NCBI GenBank assembly: GCA_902798605.1 | Contig: CADBXH010000029.1 | Coordinates: 1 to 16,390, forward strand | Reading direction: 5' to 3' | DNA: 16,390 nucleotides | Origin: an uncultured Ruminococcus sp. | Lineage (GTDB): Bacteria; Bacillota_A; Clostridia; Oscillospirales; Acutalibacteraceae | In this document: positions 13,299 through 16,390 of the stretch, in pieces | How positions within the stretch are numbered: the first letter of the stretch is position 1 | Layout of the letters: each line of letters begins with the position of its first letter | Program-made: the position numbers and the translations under genes | Notes under the pieces: generated by a model | What the model was told of the DNA's origin: nothing | Seen by the model: only the letters and a program-made list of their open reading frames with translations | Databases searched by the model: none

Positions 13299-14659
13299 AC
13301 GCTTGCCGCCTCAAACGCCTCGCGGATATTCCTCACGCCAATCAGCTCCGCTTCATCGCAATGTACATTTTTCAGGTTGTGATACGGTAAAATTATCCTT
13401 GTAAAGCCGAGCCTTACCGCCTCGTTTATCCTCATTTGAGCCTGAGATACCGAGCGTATCTCCCCTGCCAAGCCGATTTCACCGAACACGACAACATTTT
13501 CATCAACAGGCGTATCTTTAAGGCTGCTGATGAGTGCCATGGCGATCGAGAGGTCGATCGCGGGCTCGTCCACCCTGAGACCTCCGACTATATTTATATA
13601 CGCATCGTTGTTGGAAAAATAATATCCCGCGCGTTTTTCAAGCACTGCGAGCAGCATTGAAAGACGGTTGTAATCGTACCCCGTAGCCATTCTTCTGGCG
13701 TTGCCGTAGCCGCTTTGGGTCGCGAGTCCCTGAGTTTCCGCTAAAATCGGGCGTGAGCCCTCTATGGTGCACGTTACGCAGGTTCCCGAGACATTCTTCG
13801 GTCTTCCTGAAAGCAGCATTACGGAGGGATTTTCGACCTCCTGCAAGCCTTTGTCGGTCATCTCGAATACACCGATCTCATTCGTAGAGCCGTAGCGGTT
13901 CTTGACTGCGCGAAGTATCCTGCACGACATCTGCTTGTCGCCCTCAAAGTGGAGCACTGTGTCAACGATATGCTCAAGCACCTTTGGACCCGCGATCGAG
14001 CCCTCTTTGTTGACATGACCGACCACGAACATCGGGATATCGAGCCCTTTGGCGGTTCGCATAAGCATATTTGTACATTCCCTGACCTGCGTGACGCTTC
14101 CGGGTGACGAGCTGAGCTCGCCGAGGTTCATTGTCTGGATAGAGTCTATCATCACCAAATCGGGCTTTAAGCTCTTTATCTGCTCACACACGACTTCAAC
14201 ATCGGTTTCGGTCATTACAAAGAGATTTGGCGAGTCGACGTCAAGGCGATTTGCTCTTAGTTTAAGCTGGCGCTTGCTCTCCTCGCCCGATACATAGAGT
14301 ATCTTTAGAGTGCTTCCCATATACTGACAGATCTGCATCAGTACGGTAGATTTTCCAATTCCCGGGTCGCCGCCAAGCAAAATCAGGCTGCCCTTGACTA
14401 TACCTCCGCCGAGCACGCGGTTGAGCTCTTTACAGCCCGTGTCATAGCGGTGCTCGTCATCGGTTGATATCTCGGTTATTGAATCGGGCTTTGAATATGC
14501 GGAGAACGAACGTTTTTTTGATACGGGAGATGATTTTGAAGTGTCCTTTATCTCCTCGTTCATAGTGTTCCATTCGCCGCAGGATGGGCATTTACCGTTC
14601 CATTTGGGCGACTCATAGCCACATTCCGAGCATATAAAAACGCTTTTTATCTTTGCCAT
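13295..14659 (-). CDS. radA: DNA repair protein RadA (Sms)
   Basis: RadA is a RecA-like ATPase that helps process recombination intermediates and promotes branch migration. The 454-residue product has the full layout: an N-terminal zinc finger (Cys10, Cys13, Cys24, Cys27), Walker A GGDPGIGKST (96-105), Walker B near LVMIDSIQT, the RadA-specific KNRYG motif at 253-257, and a C-terminal Lon-protease-like domain (GGLRVDEPAIDLSIAMALISS) lacking the catalytic dyad, as is normal for RadA. AGGA (complement of 14669-14672) overlaps the amidase stop, 9 bases before the ATG, so the two genes share a transcript. Its end overlaps the next gene by four bases. Length and motifs are ordinary. Confidence 0.97.
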   Translation of the reverse strand: MAKIKSVFICSECGYESPKWNGKCPSCGEWNTMNEEIKDTSKSSPVSKKRSFSAYSKPDSITEISTDDEHRYDTGCKELNRVLGGGIVKGSLILLGGDPGIGKSTVLMQICQYMGSTLKILYVSGEESKRQLKLRANRLDVDSPNLFVMTETDVEVVCEQIKSLKPDLVMIDSIQTMNLGELSSSPGSVTQVRECTNMLMRTAKGLDIPMFVVGHVNKEGSIAGPKVLEHIVDTVLHFEGDKQMSCRILRAVKNRYGSTNEIGVFEMTDKGLQEVENPSVMLLSGRPKNVSGTCVTCTIEGSRPILAETQGLATQSGYGNARRMATGYDYNRLSMLLAVLEKRAGYYFSNNDAYINIVGGLRVDEPAIDLSIAMALISSLKDTPVDENVVVFGEIGLAGEIRSVSQAQMRINEAVRLGFTRIILPYHNLKNVHCDEAELIGVRNIREAFEAASV

Positions 14660-14670
14660 TTTTTCACGTC

Positions 14671-15405
14671 CTATGTATTATAATAATCTAAAAGCCCCGT
14701 TGTTATCGCAAAGGCGAGCTGCTTTTGGTAGCTGTCGCTTTTGAGCTTTTGACATTCCTCAAAGTTCGAGATAAAGCCGCACTCAACGATCACAGCGGGT
14801 TGATGTGTGTTTTTTAAGAGGTAAATACTTTTCCCTGCCGCCTTGCATTCCCTGTCAAGCCCTGTTTGAAGCAGAGAATTGAGAGAATACTTAACTTTTT
14901 GAGCAAGCATTTTGCTTTTGTCGTTATTCGGTGAATAAAAAATCTGCGAGCCGTGCGCTTTGCTGTCCGAAAACTTGTTTTGATGGATACTTATTATCAC
15001 GTTGTTTTCATCGCAGTTATAAAGCTCGAGTCGAGCCTTCATATCGTTGAGCTTACGTTCCTTGACATTTGCGCCTTTGTCGGTGATAAAGCTATCATCC
15101 GTGCGGGTCATAGATACTTCAAAGCCGAACAGCTTTATCAGATCCGCGGTATCCTGAGAAATCGGCAGGTTTATGTCCTTTTCAAGCACGCCGTTGCACA
15201 CCGCTCCCCCATCCTGTCCGCCGTGACCGGGATCTATTAGAATATGCGGCAGTTTTTCGAGCGGTTTTGCGGAGGTCTCGAGCTTGATTTTTGAAGTTGA
15301 AAGCAACATCAAGATCATAAACAGCGCAAGCAGGAGCAGTATTAATGTGATAAAAATAAATCTTTTTAGTCTCATACTAAAGAATACGCGGAACATATAT
15401 TGCAT
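14671..15405 (-). CDS. N-acetylmuramoyl-L-alanine amidase, CwlD-like (Amidase_3)
   Basis: This zinc hydrolase cleaves the bond between N-acetylmuramic acid and L-alanine in peptidoglycan outside the membrane. The product (244 residues from this start) has an N-terminal membrane segment (about 16-40) and an Amidase_3 domain. Zinc ligands are His61 in DPGHGGQDGGA, Glu75 in LEKDINL and His141 in SIHQN, with catalytic Glu208 in VIVECGFISN. Size and layout resemble CwlD, which trims spore-cortex peptidoglycan, but sporulation cannot be judged here. The start is uncertain. In-frame ATGs at 15405, 15396 and 15375 all lack a Shine-Dalgarno. I chose 15405 because it lies about 3 bases from the predicted transcription start; 15375 (MRLKRF, 234 residues) is the conventional alternative. 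It is the first gene of the operon with radA. Confidence 0.85.
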   Translation of the reverse strand: MQYMFRVFFSMRLKRFIFITLILLLLALFMILMLLSTSKIKLETSAKPLEKLPHILIDPGHGGQDGGAVCNGVLEKDINLPISQDTADLIKLFGFEVSMTRTDDSFITDKGANVKERKLNDMKARLELYNCDENNVIISIHQNKFSDSKAHGSQIFYSPNNDKSKMLAQKVKYSLNSLLQTGLDRECKAAGKSIYLLKNTHQPAVIVECGFISNFEECQKLKSDSYQKQLAFAITTGLLDYYNT

Positions 15406-15414
15406 ATTACAGTT

Positions 15415-15443
15415 ATTATACAACAAATAAAAACAAAATACAA
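15415..15443 (-). promoter_or_regulatory. promoter of the amidase-radA operon
   Basis: On the minus strand TTGTAT (15443-15438) and TATAAT (15420-15415) are separated by 17 bases. The predicted transcription start is near 15408. The -35 abuts the -35 of the oppositely directed methionine aminopeptidase promoter, one base apart. Confidence 0.6.
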
Positions 15444-15444
15444 C

Positions 15445-15473
15445 TTGTGCGGTATAAAATAAAGTGATATAAT
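15445..15473 (+). promoter_or_regulatory. extended -10 promoter of the methionine aminopeptidase gene
   Basis: TTGTGC (15445-15450) and TATAAT (15468-15473) are separated by 17 bases, and TGA precedes the -10 (15465-15467), forming an extended -10. The predicted start is near 15480, about 20 bases before the ATG, with AAGGAG at 15489-15494. Confidence 0.7.
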
Positions 15474-15500
15474 ACATATATTAAGATTAAGGAGTATGTT

Positions 15501-16373
15501 ATGAAAAAACCGGGTAGAAATGACGCTTGCTGGTGCGGCAGCGGAAAGAAGTATAAAAAATGTCACATAGGTTTTGACGAGAAGATCGAGGAGATCGAGG
15601 CAAAAGGTCACATCGTTCCCGATCACGATATTATAAAAACCCCTGAGCAGATCGAGAAAATCAAAGAGAGCGCGAAGATTAACATCGCTGTTCTTGATTA
15701 TGTTGCAGAGCATATTAAAGCCGGAATATCCACCGCGCAGATAGATCAGTGGGTGTATGACATCACAACGAAAATGGGCGGAGTACCCGCTCCGCTCAAC
15801 TATGAGGGCTTTCCTATGAGCGTTTGTACCTCGATAAACGACGAGGTCTGCCACGGCATTCCGAGCCCTGATATCATTCTCAAGGACGGAGATATCGTCA
15901 ATGTTGACTGCTCAACAAACCTCAACGGATACTATTCCGATTCATCGAGGATGTTTTGTATCGGTGAAGTCAGCGAGGACAAAAAAAGACTCGTCAATGC
16001 CGCTAAACAGGCTCTTAACGAGGGACTAAAAGAAGTCAAGCCGTGGGGTTTCCTCGGCGATATGGGACAGGCTGTCAACGATTATATAAAAAGTCAGGGC
16101 TATTCCGTCGTGCGTGAGGTCGGCGGACACGGTATCGGTCTTGAGTTCCACGAGGATCCGTGGGTAAGCTATGTTAGCGTAAAGAACACCGAGATGCTGA
16201 TGGTTCCGGGTATGATGTTCACCATTGAGCCGATGATCAATATGGGCAAGCCAAACGTATTTACCGATGAGGAAAACGGATGGACGATCTACACCGAGGA
16301 CGGTTCCCCATCCGCCCAGTGGGAGATTAAGGTGCTTGTTACTGAGGACGGGTATGAAATAATATCATATTAA
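15501..16373 (+). CDS. map: type I methionine aminopeptidase with N-terminal SEC-C zinc motif
   Basis: Methionine aminopeptidase removes the initiator methionine from nascent proteins. The 290-residue product opens with a SEC-C motif, GRNDACWCGSGKKYKKCH (Cys10, Cys12, Cys21, His22), a zinc module also found at the C-terminus of SecA and seen in a subset of MetAPs, where it is thought to help ribosome contact. The catalytic domain (about 45-290) has all five metal ligands: Asp136, Asp147, His210 in GGHGIG, Glu243 in TIEPM and Glu275 in SAQWEIKV, plus His118. The usual EHT after SAQ/W reads EIK. AAGGAG (15489-15494) lies 6 bases before the ATG. It is transcribed away from the amidase operon; only 17 bases follow before the window ends. 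Confidence 0.96.
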   Translation: MKKPGRNDACWCGSGKKYKKCHIGFDEKIEEIEAKGHIVPDHDIIKTPEQIEKIKESAKINIAVLDYVAEHIKAGISTAQIDQWVYDITTKMGGVPAPLNYEGFPMSVCTSINDEVCHGIPSPDIILKDGDIVNVDCSTNLNGYYSDSSRMFCIGEVSEDKKRLVNAAKQALNEGLKEVKPWGFLGDMGQAVNDYIKSQGYSVVREVGGHGIGLEFHEDPWVSYVSVKNTEMLMVPGMMFTIEPMINMGKPNVFTDEENGWTIYTEDGSPSAQWEIKVLVTEDGYEIISY

Positions 16374-16390
16374 ATTATTTGTCAGAAAGA

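Overview
The window looks like chromosome of a low-to-mid GC Gram-positive bacterium of class Clostridia, probably the Oscillospiraceae/Ruminococcaceae group. The reasons are the clpP-clpX-lon-engB gene order, purine-rich ribosome binding sites before most genes, a SEC-C-tagged methionine aminopeptidase, and a lipoprotein ending in a DUF6273-type domain. The genus is inference. No rRNA, tRNA, CRISPR array or insertion sequence was seen.

Region 1 (1-6444, + strand) is a five-gene protein quality-control run: clpP, clpX, lon, the ribosome-assembly GTPase engB/ysxC and a diaminopimelate-decarboxylase-like PLP enzyme. It is closed by a bidirectional terminator. A 10-bp hairpin between clpX and lon could set their relative expression.

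Region 2 (6463-7095) holds a small Xre-type regulator on the minus strand with palindromes in and around its own promoter. After it come about 420 bases without a recognisable gene, containing a 14-bp inverted repeat with a third half-copy and an orphan intrinsic terminator.

Region 3 (7060-9397, + strand) starts with a strong sigma-A-like promoter so close to the next start codon that the transcript may be leaderless. It drives a membrane-anchored SGNH-hydrolase-like protein, a GNAT acetyltransferase and a DinB-fold protein.

Region 4 (9403-10653) is an intergenic segment rich in repeats: a long inverted repeat, a near-perfect 30-bp palindrome, and a 16-base direct repeat reaching into the next gene. 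It is followed by a Xer-type tyrosine recombinase and a terminator shared with the convergent operon.

Region 5 (10658-15443, minus strand) is an operon of a CwlD-like amidase, radA, a DUF6873-like gene overlapping radA by 4 bases, and a large lipase-like lipoprotein. Its promoter is back to back with that of the methionine aminopeptidase gene (15501-16373, + strand), which ends the window.

Nothing here is a clear multi-gene defence or mobile system. The most unusual signals are the regulatory DNA around 6680-7100 and 9400-9660, the two possibly leaderless transcripts, and the radA/DUF6873/lipase-lipoprotein operon.
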